DNA of 64,000 bases, taken from positions 100,168 through 164,167 of the forward strand of contig CANJBL010000006.1 in NCBI GenBank assembly GCA_947472795.1, read 5' to 3'. The notes beneath the pieces were generated by a model. The model searched no databases, was not told where the DNA came from, and saw nothing but the letters and a program-made list of their open reading frames with translations. This DNA is from Fidelibacterota bacterium (GTDB lineage: Bacteria; Pseudomonadota; Alphaproteobacteria; Rhodospirillales; Rhodospirillaceae). The translations under genes and the position numbers were made by a program. Positions 54,104-63,073 of the stretch are shown here, piece by piece. Positions within the stretch are counted from its first letter, which is position 1, and each line of letters opens with the position of its first letter.

Positions 54104-56215
54104 TTACCCCGACCTCAAGGTCCTGACCGCGTCGTCCTGCTCAAACAGATACAGCAGCGTGCGCAAGGCTTCGCCGCGCGGTGTTTCCAGGTTGGCATCG
54201 CGGGCGATGATGAGCTTGGCATCGTCGCGGGCAGCGGCCAGAAGCTCGCCGTGGACGGTTAAGTCTGCCAGCTTGAACTCCGGCATGCCGCTTTGGCGCG
54301 TGCCCAGCACCTCGCCGCCGCCGCGTAGCTGCAAGTCCTTTTCAGCGATGACAAAGCCGTCTTCGGTATCGCGCAGGGTCTCAAGGCGCTCTTTGGCGGT
54401 TTGGGTCAGCGGACCGGTGTAAAGAAGAACGCAGCTCCCCGACTTCCCGCCGCGCCCCACGCGCCCGCGCAATTGATGAAGCTGGGCGAGGCCGAAACGC
54501 TCGGCGTGTTCGATGATCATGACCGTGGCATCGGGCACATCAACACCCACTTCGATGACAGTCGTGGCCACCAACACCTTGGCGCCATCGGGCGAGGAGA
54601 AAGAGTCCATGGCCGCATCTTTTTCAGCCGCTTTCATCTTGCCGTGGATGAGCGCCACTTTGTCGCCGAGAACGGTCTTCAAATGCGCGAAGCGTTCCTC
54701 GGCGGCAGCAAGGTCGATGAGCTCGGACTCTTCCACCAGCGGGCACACCCAATAGACCTTGGCGCCGTTTTTCACGGCGCGCACAACGCTGGTGACCATC
54801 TCGTCCAGGCGTTCCACGTTGACCAAACGTGTGGCCACTGGCATGCGGCCGGGTGGCTTCTCATCCAGGCGCGACACATCCATGTCGCCGTAGGCCGTGA
54901 GCGTCAACGTGCGCGGAATGGGCGTGGCGGTCATGACCAGCACGTCCGTACCCGAGCCTTTGTCCGCCAGTTCCAGGCGCTGGTGCACGCCGAACCTGTG
55001 TTGCTCGTCGATCACCGCAAAGCCGAGGTCCTTGAACTCGACATCCTTCTGGAACAAAGCATGCGTGCCGATGACGATATGCACGCGTCCGGCAGCTACG
55101 TCTTCGACAATGGGTGCACGCGCAGCGCCTTTGAGGCGCCCGGTCAGCACTTCAACGCGCACACCGGCGGCGTCACATAGAGGTTTCAAGGTCTCGAAGT
55201 GTTGTTGTGCGAGGATTTCCGTGGGCGCCATGAGCGCCGCTTGCACGCCGGATTCGACCGCCGCAAGCATGGACAAGAGGGCAACGACCGTCTTGCCACT
55301 GCCCACGTCGCCCTGGAGCAAGCGCAGCATACGGCTTTCGCTGGCCATATCGGCGAATATTTCTTCCAATGACCTGGCCTGTGCGCCTGTGAGCGCATAA
55401 GGCAGGGCGGCCTTCACCTTCGCGCGCAGCTTTCCATTCCCCGAGAGACTACGCCCACGGCGCACACGGGCTTTCAGGCGCACCAGAGCAAGCGCAAGCT
55501 GGTTGGACAGCAGTTCATCAAAGGCTAGTCGCGATCGGGCCGGATGAAGCGGCGAGAGGTCGTCCTCGTCCTTGGGTGCATGGGCCAGAGCGATGGCGTC
55601 GTGCCACGTGGGCCACTTCTGCCTCTGCAAATAGGCTGCGTCTTGCCACTCGGGCAACACCGGCACTTTCGTCAATGCCGCGCGCACGGCTTTATCCAGA
55701 ACCTTTGGCGAAAGCCCTTCGGTGAGCGGATAGACAGGCTCGACCCGTTTCACATCATCGATCTGGTGGAGCGGCACAATGGCGTCGGGGTGAGTCATCT
55801 GGCGGCGGCCATCGAACAGTTCCACTTTGCCGCTGATCACGCTCTTCTCGCCCACGGGCAGTGTTTTTTCCAGGTAGTCGCCATGGGCATGAAAGAACAC
55901 CAGCGTGATCTTGCCGGTCTCGTCGCCGCAGGTGATGCGGTAGGGAGCCCGCCCGCCCCGATTTGTTCGAGTGGGCGGAGGCGGCGCATGGGCCAGGACC
56001 TCTACCGTCAGCGTCGCAATTTTGCCGGGCGGAGCATCGCCGACCTTGGGTGCGAAACGCCGATCCACGATGCCAAAAGGCAGATGCCACAGCACATTGA
56101 CAATGTTTTCGCCCGCGACTTTCTCCACCAGTTTCACAAGGCGCGGCCCAATGCCCGGCAAAGTGGTGACTTTGGCGAACAGTGGGAAAAGAATCGTCGG
56201 GCGTAAGGCGGACAT
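54104..56215 (-). CDS. recG: ATP-dependent DNA helicase RecG
   Basis: RecG reverses stalled replication forks and unwinds D-loops. The start MSALRPTILFPLF is chosen; a longer frame lacks family similarity. The 703 residues include the N-terminal wedge domain (PGIGPRLVKLVEKVAGENIV), Walker A LLQGDVGSGKTVVALLSML, the DEQH box VIDEQHRFGVHQR, motif III MTATPIPRTLTL, and motif VI RGRVGRGGKSGSCVLLY. All helicase motifs are present. sdhE and mfd follow divergently; DUF502 converges. Confidence 0.96.
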   Translation of the reverse strand: MSALRPTILFPLFAKVTTLPGIGPRLVKLVEKVAGENIVNVLWHLPFGIVDRRFAPKVGDAPPGKIATLTVEVLAHAPPPPTRTNRGGRAPYRITCGDETGKITLVFFHAHGDYLEKTLPVGEKSVISGKVELFDGRRQMTHPDAIVPLHQIDDVKRVEPVYPLTEGLSPKVLDKAVRAALTKVPVLPEWQDAAYLQRQKWPTWHDAIALAHAPKDEDDLSPLHPARSRLAFDELLSNQLALALVRLKARVRRGRSLSGNGKLRAKVKAALPYALTGAQARSLEEIFADMASESRMLRLLQGDVGSGKTVVALLSMLAAVESGVQAALMAPTEILAQQHFETLKPLCDAAGVRVEVLTGRLKGAARAPIVEDVAAGRVHIVIGTHALFQKDVEFKDLGFAVIDEQHRFGVHQRLELADKGSGTDVLVMTATPIPRTLTLTAYGDMDVSRLDEKPPGRMPVATRLVNVERLDEMVTSVVRAVKNGAKVYWVCPLVEESELIDLAAAEERFAHLKTVLGDKVALIHGKMKAAEKDAAMDSFSSPDGAKVLVATTVIEVGVDVPDATVMIIEHAERFGLAQLHQLRGRVGRGGKSGSCVLLYTGPLTQTAKERLETLRDTEDGFVIAEKDLQLRGGGEVLGTRQSGMPEFKLADLTVHGELLAAARDDAKLIIARDANLETPRGEALRTLLYLFEQDDAVRTLRSG

Positions 56216-56373
56216 GACGAGAAAAAATCGTGCGGCTGGAGGGCTGACAGCGGGCGTTCGGCGCAGTATATCCATGGCGACCCACGGGAGGCCAATTTTG
56301 GGAGACCAAAAATGGCCCGGCCCGGGGGATATATTTGTTTGCGCCCAAAGAAGGGGCGGAAAAGCGTGGCGAA

Positions 56374-56664
56374 ATGACCGAGCCCACCCCCCCACAACTC
56401 ACAGACCCACGCCGAAAGCGCATCCTGTACCGCGCCACGCATCGCGGCACCAAGGAATCTGATGCCATTGTCGGCGGGTTTTTTGAGGGCGCGGTGGCAA
56501 CCCTGCCGGACGGCAAGCTGGATGAGGCCGATGCACTGTTGGATGAGGCCGATGTGGACCTCATCGACTGGGTCATGGGCCGCCAACCTGTTCCGGACCG
56601 CTGGCGGAACTCCCTGTTCGATGACGTGTTGGACTATTACCGCCACCTGACGAAGTTGAAGTAA
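56374..56664 (+). CDS. sdhE: FAD assembly factor SdhE
   Basis: SdhE helps attach FAD covalently to succinate dehydrogenase SdhA. The 96 residues carry RKRILYRATHRGTKESDAIV, which contains the conserved RGxxE motif (RGTKE), and LDEADVDLIDWVMGRQPVPD, typical of the family. The start MTEPTPPQ is chosen over an upstream in-frame Met. The stop overlaps the mfd start by 1 base (TAATG), so the two genes are coupled. Confidence 0.95.
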   Translation: MTEPTPPQLTDPRRKRILYRATHRGTKESDAIVGGFFEGAVATLPDGKLDEADALLDEADVDLIDWVMGRQPVPDRWRNSLFDDVLDYYRHLTKLK

Positions 56665-59600
56665 TGGATTCCTTTCTCGCCAAAATCAAAGCCAAGGTGT
56701 TGCACGGCGTGCCGGAAGGCTACGACGCCCTGGTGCTGGCTGAACGCGCGCGCGGCGCGGTCCGTGATTCCACACTCCATGTGGCGCGCGATGAGTTGCG
56801 GCTGACAGCTTTGGCGGAAGCCGTGGCTTTTTTCGAGCCCGAGATCGAAATCATTGTCATCCCAGCCTGGGATTGTTTGCCCTATGACCGCGTCTCGCCA
56901 AATGCCGAGGTCATGGCCCGGCGTATCGATGCACTGACACGCCTGACCGAGCCGCCGGCTTCAGGCGCTACGCGTTTGGTCATCACGACAGTCAGCGCGA
57001 TCTTGCAGCGGGTGCCCAAAGTGGAATCCCTACGCGGGACAGCCATGATCTTGAAAGTCCGCGCGCAACTGGACCGCAAGGCCTTCGATACTTATTTGGC
57101 TGCCAACGGCTACACGCGGGCCGAGCAGGTGATGGAGCCAGGCGAGTTCGCTTTGCGTGGCGGGCTCATCGATCTGTTTCCGCCCGGCGCGCCAGAGCCT
57201 GTGCGTATTGACCTGTTTGGCGACGATATCGAAACCATCCGCACCTTCGACCCCGTCAGCCAACGCACCACGGGCAATCGTGACTCTGTCGCGCTGAAGC
57301 CCATGAACGAGACCGTGCTGACGCCGGAAAGCATCGCGCGCTTCCGCACCAAATACCGCGAGCTGTTCGGCGCGGTGGGCAGCAACGACACGCTTTATGA
57401 AGCTATTTCCCACGGCCTGAAGTTCATGGGCCAGGAACACTGGCTGCCGCTGTTCCACGATGGCCTCGGCACGATCCTCGACTATTTACCCACAGCCAGC
57501 ATCAGCCTCGATCACGATATCGAGGAAGCTGTTGGGGTCCGCTTGGAAACGATCCGGGACTACTATGAAGCGCGGCGTTTGGTCGATACCGCCAGCGGCG
57601 GTAAGGCGCAGTCGCTGGATGAAAGCGGCATCGTTTATCACCCCATTCCGCCGGGTTTGATGTACCTGGACGAAGGCGATTGGGCGGCGATGATGGTCGC
57701 TCGTAACGTTACGGCCTTCCGTTCCTATGCCGCGCCCGACGTTGGTGGCGGCGAGGATGCCGGTGGGCGTCCCGGCCGTGACTTTGCTGATGTGCGCGCA
57801 CGTCCAAATGAGAATGTGTTTGAAGCCTTCATCGCTCATGTGAAAGCGGAGCAGGGGAAGGGACGGCGTGTCATCCTCGCCGGCACCAGCATCGGCTCGA
57901 AAGCGCGTCTGGCGAGTGTGCTGCGCGACCACGGTTTTACGGCTGTAGCCGATCTCGTCACCTGGGCCGAGGTGCAGAAATCCGATACCTCGTTGCTTGC
58001 GGCCATTCCGCTTCCGCTGGAGCGTGGCTTTGTCACGGATGCATTAGCCATCATCTCCGAGCAGGATCTGCTGGGTGATCGTTTGGTACGCGCAGCCAAG
58101 AAGCGTCGCCGCGCCGATGCCTTTATCGCCGATGCCTCGCAAATCGCTGAAGGCGATCTGATCGTGCATACGGAGCACGGTATCGGGCGCTACGAAGGAC
58201 TGGAAACGCTTACAGTCGGAGGCGCAGCGCACGATTGCTTGCGCATCAGCTACTCCGGCAACGACCGCCTCTATGTGCCCGTCGAGAACATCGACGTGCT
58301 CTCGCGCTTCGGTTCGGAGCAGGCGGGTGTACACCTCGACAAGTTGGGCGGAGCTGCCTGGCAGGCGCGTAAAGCGAAGCTCAAGCAGCGCATCCGCGAT
58401 ATGGCGGAACAGCTGATCAACATCGCCGCAGCGCGCCAGATCAAGGATGCACCGGCCTTGCCGCCGCCGGAGGGATTGTTCGCCGAGTTCTGCGCACGTT
58501 TCCCCTATGCCGAAACCGACGATCAGTTCCGCGCCATCGCCGACACGCTGGAAGACCTCATTAAAGGCCGGCCTATGGACCGCCTGGTGTGCGGCGACGT
58601 GGGCTTCGGCAAGACCGAAGTTGCCATGCGCGCGGCCTTTGTCGCGGCCATGAGCGGTATGCAGGTGGCCGTCGTGGTGCCGACGACGCTACTCGCCCGT
58701 CAGCACTTCCGCAATTTCAGCGCGCGCTTTGCCGGCTTCCCCTTACGCGTCGGCCAGCTCTCACGCTTGGTAACACCGAAAGACGCCGAAGCGGTGAAAG
58801 AAGGGCTGGCGGCAGGGACAATTGATGTTGTTGTGGGCACGCACGCGCTTTTGGCGAAAGGCATCACGTTCAAGGATCTCGGTCTTCTGATTGTCGATGA
58901 AGAGCAGCATTTTGGTGTTTCGCATAAGGAACGTTTGAAGCAGATCAAAGCCGAAGTGCACGTGCTCACGCTGACCGCCACGCCGATCCCGCGCACCTTG
59001 CAAATGGCGCTGACGGGTGTGCGCGAGATGAGCCTGATCGCCACGCCGCCGGTCGATCGTTTGGCGGTGCGTACCTTCGTGCTGCCCTTCGATCCGGTGG
59101 TCTTACGCGAGGCCATCTTGCGCGAGCGCTTCCGGGGTGGTCAGACCTTCTACGTCTGCCCGCGTGTGGCCGATATCGACGCCGTTGCCGAGCGCCTGAG
59201 GAAGCTGGTGCCGGAAGTGAAATACGCCATCGCCCACGGCCAGATGCGCCCGACGGTGCTGGAGGATGTGATGACATCCTTCGCCGACGGCAAGTTCGAC
59301 GTGCTCTTGTCCACCAACATCATCGAGTCCGGGCTCGATATGCCCCAGGTGAACACGATTATCATTCACCGCGCCGATATGTTCGGCCTGTCGCAGTTGT
59401 ATCAGCTGCGCGGGCGCGTCGGGCGCGGCAAGCAGCGCGGCTATGCCTATCTGACACTGCCGCCGGACCGCAAACCAACGGTCATGGCCGAGAAGCGCCT
59501 GGATGTGATGCAAACCCTCGATAGTCTCGGCGCGGGCTTTACGCTGGCCAGCCACGACCTGGATATCCGCGGCGCCGGCAATCTGCTGGGTGACGAACAA

Positions 59601-60167
59601 TCGGGCCACATCAAGGAAGTCGGCGTAGAGCTTTACCAGCATCTGTTGGAAGAGGCCGTGGCGGCCGCACGTGCCGGTGAGACTGAAGAAAAAGCGCAGG
59701 CGGCGGAAGATTGGTCGCCGCAGATCAATACCGGTGCGCCCGTGCTGATTCCGGACACCTATGTGAAGGATCTCGGTATTCGCCTGTCTTTGTATCGTCG
59801 CCTCGGCAGTCTCCGGGACAGCGGCGAGATCGATGCCTTTGCAGCCGAACTCATCGATCGCTTTGGGCCGCTGCCGCCGGAAGTGGAAAACCTGCTGGAC
59901 GTGGTTGGCATCAAGGCGCTGTGCCGCATTGCCAACGTGGAAAAGGTGGATGCCGGCCCGAAGGGCGCGGTTGTCGCCTTGCGCAACAATACATTCCCAA
60001 ATCCCATCGGACTTGTGGATTACATCGGCAAGCAGACGGGCACGTTAAAACTGCGCCCCGATCAGAAGTTGGTGTTCACGCGGCCATGGGATACGCCGGG
60101 CGCACGTGTCAAAGGCCTGCAGAAAGTCCTGCGGGAGATGGCGGCGATTGCGGAGAAGGCGGCTTAA
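56664..60167 (+). CDS. mfd: Transcription-repair-coupling factor Mfd
   Basis: Mfd releases RNA polymerase stalled at DNA damage and recruits UvrA. The 1167 residues include the UvrB-like N-terminal part (about 15-260: LRGGLIDLFPPGAPEPVRID), the RNA-polymerase-interacting region (EGDLIVHTEHGIGRYEGLE), and the helicase with LVCGDVGFGKTEVAMRAAF, LLIVDEEQHFGVSHKER, TLTATPIPRTLQMAL and RGRVGRGKQRGYAYL. The length is usual. Confidence 0.97.
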   Translation: MDSFLAKIKAKVLHGVPEGYDALVLAERARGAVRDSTLHVARDELRLTALAEAVAFFEPEIEIIVIPAWDCLPYDRVSPNAEVMARRIDALTRLTEPPASGATRLVITTVSAILQRVPKVESLRGTAMILKVRAQLDRKAFDTYLAANGYTRAEQVMEPGEFALRGGLIDLFPPGAPEPVRIDLFGDDIETIRTFDPVSQRTTGNRDSVALKPMNETVLTPESIARFRTKYRELFGAVGSNDTLYEAISHGLKFMGQEHWLPLFHDGLGTILDYLPTASISLDHDIEEAVGVRLETIRDYYEARRLVDTASGGKAQSLDESGIVYHPIPPGLMYLDEGDWAAMMVARNVTAFRSYAAPDVGGGEDAGGRPGRDFADVRARPNENVFEAFIAHVKAEQGKGRRVILAGTSIGSKARLASVLRDHGFTAVADLVTWAEVQKSDTSLLAAIPLPLERGFVTDALAIISEQDLLGDRLVRAAKKRRRADAFIADASQIAEGDLIVHTEHGIGRYEGLETLTVGGAAHDCLRISYSGNDRLYVPVENIDVLSRFGSEQAGVHLDKLGGAAWQARKAKLKQRIRDMAEQLINIAAARQIKDAPALPPPEGLFAEFCARFPYAETDDQFRAIADTLEDLIKGRPMDRLVCGDVGFGKTEVAMRAAFVAAMSGMQVAVVVPTTLLARQHFRNFSARFAGFPLRVGQLSRLVTPKDAEAVKEGLAAGTIDVVVGTHALLAKGITFKDLGLLIVDEEQHFGVSHKERLKQIKAEVHVLTLTATPIPRTLQMALTGVREMSLIATPPVDRLAVRTFVLPFDPVVLREAILRERFRGGQTFYVCPRVADIDAVAERLRKLVPEVKYAIAHGQMRPTVLEDVMTSFADGKFDVLLSTNIIESGLDMPQVNTIIIHRADMFGLSQLYQLRGRVGRGKQRGYAYLTLPPDRKPTVMAEKRLDVMQTLDSLGAGFTLASHDLDIRGAGNLLGDEQSGHIKEVGVELYQHLLEEAVAAARAGETEEKAQAAEDWSPQINTGAPVLIPDTYVKDLGIRLSLYRRLGSLRDSGEIDAFAAELIDRFGPLPPEVENLLDVVGIKALCRIANVEKVDAGPKGAVVALRNNTFPNPIGLVDYIGKQTGTLKLRPDQKLVFTRPWDTPGARVKGLQKVLREMAAIAEKAA

Positions 60168-60178
60168 CTCACTCCGCC

Positions 60179-60209
60179 GTCATGCCCGGGCTTGTCCCGG
60201 GCATCCAGG
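60179..60209. repeat. Intergenic palindromic repeat, copy 6 (partial)
   Basis: GTCATGCCCGGGC-TTGTC-CCGGGCATCCAGG is a half unit like copy 5, here with a GCCCGGG/CCCGGGC stem. It lies just after mfd, before the convergent unknown gene, where it could end the transcript. Confidence 0.75.
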
Positions 60210-60337
60210 GTTAGTGAAATCCTGGGTGTGGCTTGAAAAACCGTTCCGTGCAGGGAACGCGATGGATTGGGCAGCTTTTCTTCGAAACTGCTCTGGGCCG
60301 TCGGATCAAGTCCGAGGGCGACATCTCATATTGGAAA

Positions 60338-60622
60338 CTAAGCGCGCGCCAACTTCTGTTGCACTTGCGGCGCGGCGGGTGCGCGGGTGGCCTCCAGGGC
60401 AGCCTGTTCCTTTTCAAGGAAGCGCATGGCGATACGCACGCGGTCGCGGTCTTCGGGCGTTTCGAAGTGCACTGTGTACAGACGTACCTGAGGCACCACC
60501 GCCGGATCGTGAGCGGTTGGTTCAATCTGGAACACGCTGCGGCACGCCTTCGTTACCAAAGCTTCAAACTTGCTCGGGGCAAAGGTGATCTTGAACAGAT
60601 GATCGCAAGTAAACTCGGTCAT
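60338..60622 (-). CDS. Hypothetical small protein
   Basis: The 94-residue protein is not recognised. It begins MTEFTCDHLFKITFAPSKFE and contains LVTKACRSVFQIEP, VRLYTVHFETPEDRDRVRIA and a Gln/Ala-rich tail. Two Cys residues, near 6 and 27, could form a pair. An AGAGGAG sequence upstream supports the start. It is followed 170 bases later by the end of mfd on the other strand and preceded by the FrnE-like gene. Confidence 0.5.
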   Translation of the reverse strand: MTEFTCDHLFKITFAPSKFEALVTKACRSVFQIEPTAHDPAVVPQVRLYTVHFETPEDRDRVRIAMRFLEKEQAALEATRAPAAPQVQQKLARA

Positions 60623-60832
60623 TGGAATCGGCGCTCCTCTGGGGCCTGTCAGGCCGCTTTTTTTGATCGCAAAAGAATGCGGTCATAGAGGTAAGCAAAA
60701 CGTTAACGACCACTGCCGGCTGCACGCAAGACCGGATAAAATTCTCGCTGTGAAGACAGAGCGTTAGGGGTTGTGTTTAAAGCACAACCTGTGGGTAAAA
60801 AGCTCTACAACTTAAGCGGATTATGGAGCTGT

Positions 60833-61492
60833 TTAGCCTAAGCTCTGCATGGCCGGCCGTTCGGATTCTTGGGCCACAGCCATATCCAGCATGCGCACCA
60901 GAATTTCCGGCTCCTGAGCGCCGGCAATCGCCCGGCCTTCATTGAAGATGAAACACGGCACGCCGGTGATGCCCAAGCGATGCATGCGGGCGTTTTCGGT
61001 ATAGACCGCATTGAGATCGTTATCGCCCGACAGGTGGGCATGGGCCATGTGACGCTCGACGCCCAATTCCTCGGCCAGGCGGATGAGCACTTCCACATTG
61101 CCGAGGTCCAGTCCGCGCTCGAAGAAGGCCGTGAACAGCAGTTCGACGGCCTCGTGCTGGCGGCCAAGCGTGTGGGCGAGGCGCACCAGGCGGTGGGAAT
61201 TGGCGGAATTGGGGGTACGCTTGATTTTGTCCAAGGCGAAATTGATGCTTTCGCCCTTGCCTGTATAGATCAGGGCTTCGGCGATACGGTCGTATTGGTG
61301 GCTGCCGCCGAACTTGCGTTCCAGATACTCCCGGCGGTCAACGCCTTGCGGCGGCAGGTCCGGGTTCAGCAGAAACGAGCGGTAACGTACCTCGGGTTTC
61401 AGATGCGGGCGCATCTTCAAGGCGCGGTCAAACCGGCGCTTGCCGACAAAACACCAGGGACAAACCGTGTCGAACACAATATCAATACGCAT
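60833..61492 (-). CDS. FrnE/DsbA-family thiol-disulfide protein
   Basis: The 219-residue protein matches the DsbA-like FrnE group, often annotated 2-hydroxychromene-2-carboxylate isomerase family. The redox site is CPWC (MRIDIVFDTVCPWCFVGKRR, residues 1-20 including the pair at 11-14). The cis-Pro loop GITGVPCFIFNEG lies near the end. There is no signal peptide, so it acts in the cytoplasm. The GGAG ribosome-binding sequence sits 10 bases before the ATG, and paired-hairpin element B starts 12 bases before it. Confidence 0.9.
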   Translation of the reverse strand: MRIDIVFDTVCPWCFVGKRRFDRALKMRPHLKPEVRYRSFLLNPDLPPQGVDRREYLERKFGGSHQYDRIAEALIYTGKGESINFALDKIKRTPNSANSHRLVRLAHTLGRQHEAVELLFTAFFERGLDLGNVEVLIRLAEELGVERHMAHAHLSGDNDLNAVYTENARMHRLGITGVPCFIFNEGRAIAGAQEPEILVRMLDMAVAQESERPAMQSLG

Positions 61493-61503
61493 GCGCCGCT
61501 CCG

Positions 61504-61669
61504 CTAGTACCGCCGATCAGAAGTTCCTACACCGCCTGTCTTGACATACACGTCAGGAACTTCTGACCGAAAGCGGTACTAGATTCAAATAGTTGCTAGT
61601 GCCCTATGGTTTCCGAAATGCGTTGCAGGCCCATGTCGCGAGTCACGCATTTCGGAAACCGGGCACTAG
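61504..61669. repeat. Paired-hairpin element B
   Basis: Hairpin 1 (61504-61582) pairs CTAGTACCGC with GCGGTACTAG and TCAGAAGTTCCT with AGGAACTTCTGA, both perfect, around a small internal loop. Hairpin 2 (61596-61669) pairs CTAGTGCCC with GGGCACTAG and GGTTTCCGAAATGCGT with ACGCATTTCGGAAACC. The 13-base spacer is ATTCAAATAGTTG. The unit occupies nearly the whole space between divergent frnE-like and chrA genes (11 and 28 bases remain). Confidence 0.88.
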
Positions 61670-61697
61670 CGGCTTCCAACCTATTTTAGCGCCGGAT

Positions 61698-62927
61698 ATG
61701 ACGCCGCAGCCAACATTTTCCGAAGCCCTGAAATTCTGGGCAAAACTGGGCTTCATCAGCTTTGGCGGGCCTGCGGGCCAGATCGCCACGATGCAACACG
61801 AGCTGGTGGACGAGCGCCGCTGGATCGGCCAGGACGCATTTCTCCAGGCGCTGAATTTCTGCATGCTGCTGCCGGGTCCGGAAGCCCAGCAGCTCGCCAC
61901 TTATGTGGGGTGGAAGCTGCATGGCCTCAAGGGCGCCTTGGCGGCGGGCATTCTCTTCGTTCTGCCCGGTGCGCTGCTCCTTTACGCGTTGAGTTGGATG
62001 AGTGCGGCGCACGGCGATACCTCTGTCGTGCAGGCGGTGTTCGCAGGGCTGAAGCCTGTTGTGGTCGCGGTGGTGTTACATGCCACCTGGAAAGTGGGAC
62101 GGCGGGTGCTGAAGACGCCGGCGGCGGTGGCGCTCGCCGTGGCCGCATTCCTAGCCATGGAGTTCGGCCATATCCCGTTTCCGTTCATTATCATCCTGGT
62201 CGGCGCCATCGGTTGGGTCGCGGCTAAACCGGCCGAGGCGCATACAGGTCAGGTATTTCCACCAGGTACGGGCTTGCGGCTTTTGCGGCTTCTGGGGCTT
62301 TACCTGGTGCTTTTGCTCGTGCCCTTGGGCACGCTCATCATGCTTGCCGGCGCCAAACCCTTCGCTGATATCGGCCGCTTCTTCACACAGACGGCTTTGG
62401 TCACCTTCGGCGGTGCGTACGCGATTTTGCCTTACGTGGCGGATGCGGCCGTCAATCAATTCCACTGGCTGGATTCGAGTCAGATGATCAATGGCCTTGC
62501 CCTGGCCGAGACAACGCCGGGCCCACTCATTCTGGTGCTGCAATTTGTCGGCTTCTTCGCCGGCTGGAATGCGGACAATGGACTCACCCCGATGGTGTCC
62601 GCGACCCTTGCCGCGGGTCTGACGACGTACGTAACGTTCCTGCCGTCCATCATGCTGATCGTCGCGGGTGCGCCCTATATCGAGGATATCGCGCGGGTGA
62701 AGCGGGCCGCCGGTGCACTAACGTTTGTCACGGCGGCGGTGGTGGGCGTCATCGCGACCTTGGCGACGCTGCTGGGCCGTCAGGTGATTTTCACAGGTGA
62801 CGGCGACCTCGACAGCATTGCTATCGCCATTATCGCGGTCGCATTCGTTGTATTATGGCGCGTGAAAAATAGCCTGCATTGGGTGATTCTGGGCGGAGTT
62901 GTATTCGGCTTAGTGCGGCTGATTTGA
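61698..62927 (+). CDS. chrA: Chromate/anion transporter ChrA
   Basis: ChrA exports chromate. The 409-residue protein has two homologous CHR halves of about 190 residues, together about ten membrane helices. Half 1 starts ALKFWAKLGFISFGGPAGQI with the conserved GGPAGQ; half 2 has FFTQTALVTFGGAYAILPYV, the FGGAY equivalent. ALAETTPGPLILVLQFVGFF is also conserved. The start MTPQPTFSEAL is preferred over an in-frame Met within element B. Its stop codon is inside hairpin 1 of element C. Confidence 0.93.
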   Translation: MTPQPTFSEALKFWAKLGFISFGGPAGQIATMQHELVDERRWIGQDAFLQALNFCMLLPGPEAQQLATYVGWKLHGLKGALAAGILFVLPGALLLYALSWMSAAHGDTSVVQAVFAGLKPVVVAVVLHATWKVGRRVLKTPAAVALAVAAFLAMEFGHIPFPFIIILVGAIGWVAAKPAEAHTGQVFPPGTGLRLLRLLGLYLVLLLVPLGTLIMLAGAKPFADIGRFFTQTALVTFGGAYAILPYVADAAVNQFHWLDSSQMINGLALAETTPGPLILVLQFVGFFAGWNADNGLTPMVSATLAAGLTTYVTFLPSIMLIVAGAPYIEDIARVKRAAGALTFVTAAVVGVIATLATLLGRQVIFTGDGDLDSIAIAIIAVAFVVLWRVKNSLHWVILGGVVFGLVRLI

Positions 62928-63073
62928 AGTTCCCAGGATATTGCGGCGAGTTCTCTAGGAACTTCAAATCCAAAAGCCGCACTAGATTCGATATATTCTA
63001 ATGTCGCTTCGATTCCAAAGTTCGTTTCAGAGGTCGCTGCGAGATCATACGAACTTTGGAATCGCGACATTAG
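62911..63073. repeat. Paired-hairpin element C
   Basis: Hairpin 1 (62911-62984) pairs TAGTGCGGCT with AGCCGCACTA and GATTTGAAGTTCC with GGAACTTCAAATC. Hairpin 2 (62998-63073) pairs CTAATGTCGC with GCGACATTAG and CGATTCCAAAGTTCGT with ACGAACTTTGGAATCG. A 12-base spacer, ATTCGATATATT, follows an ACTAG end. The left arm contains the chrA stop, and the right arm contains the stop of the convergent response-regulator gene. It may act as a bidirectional terminator. Confidence 0.88.
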
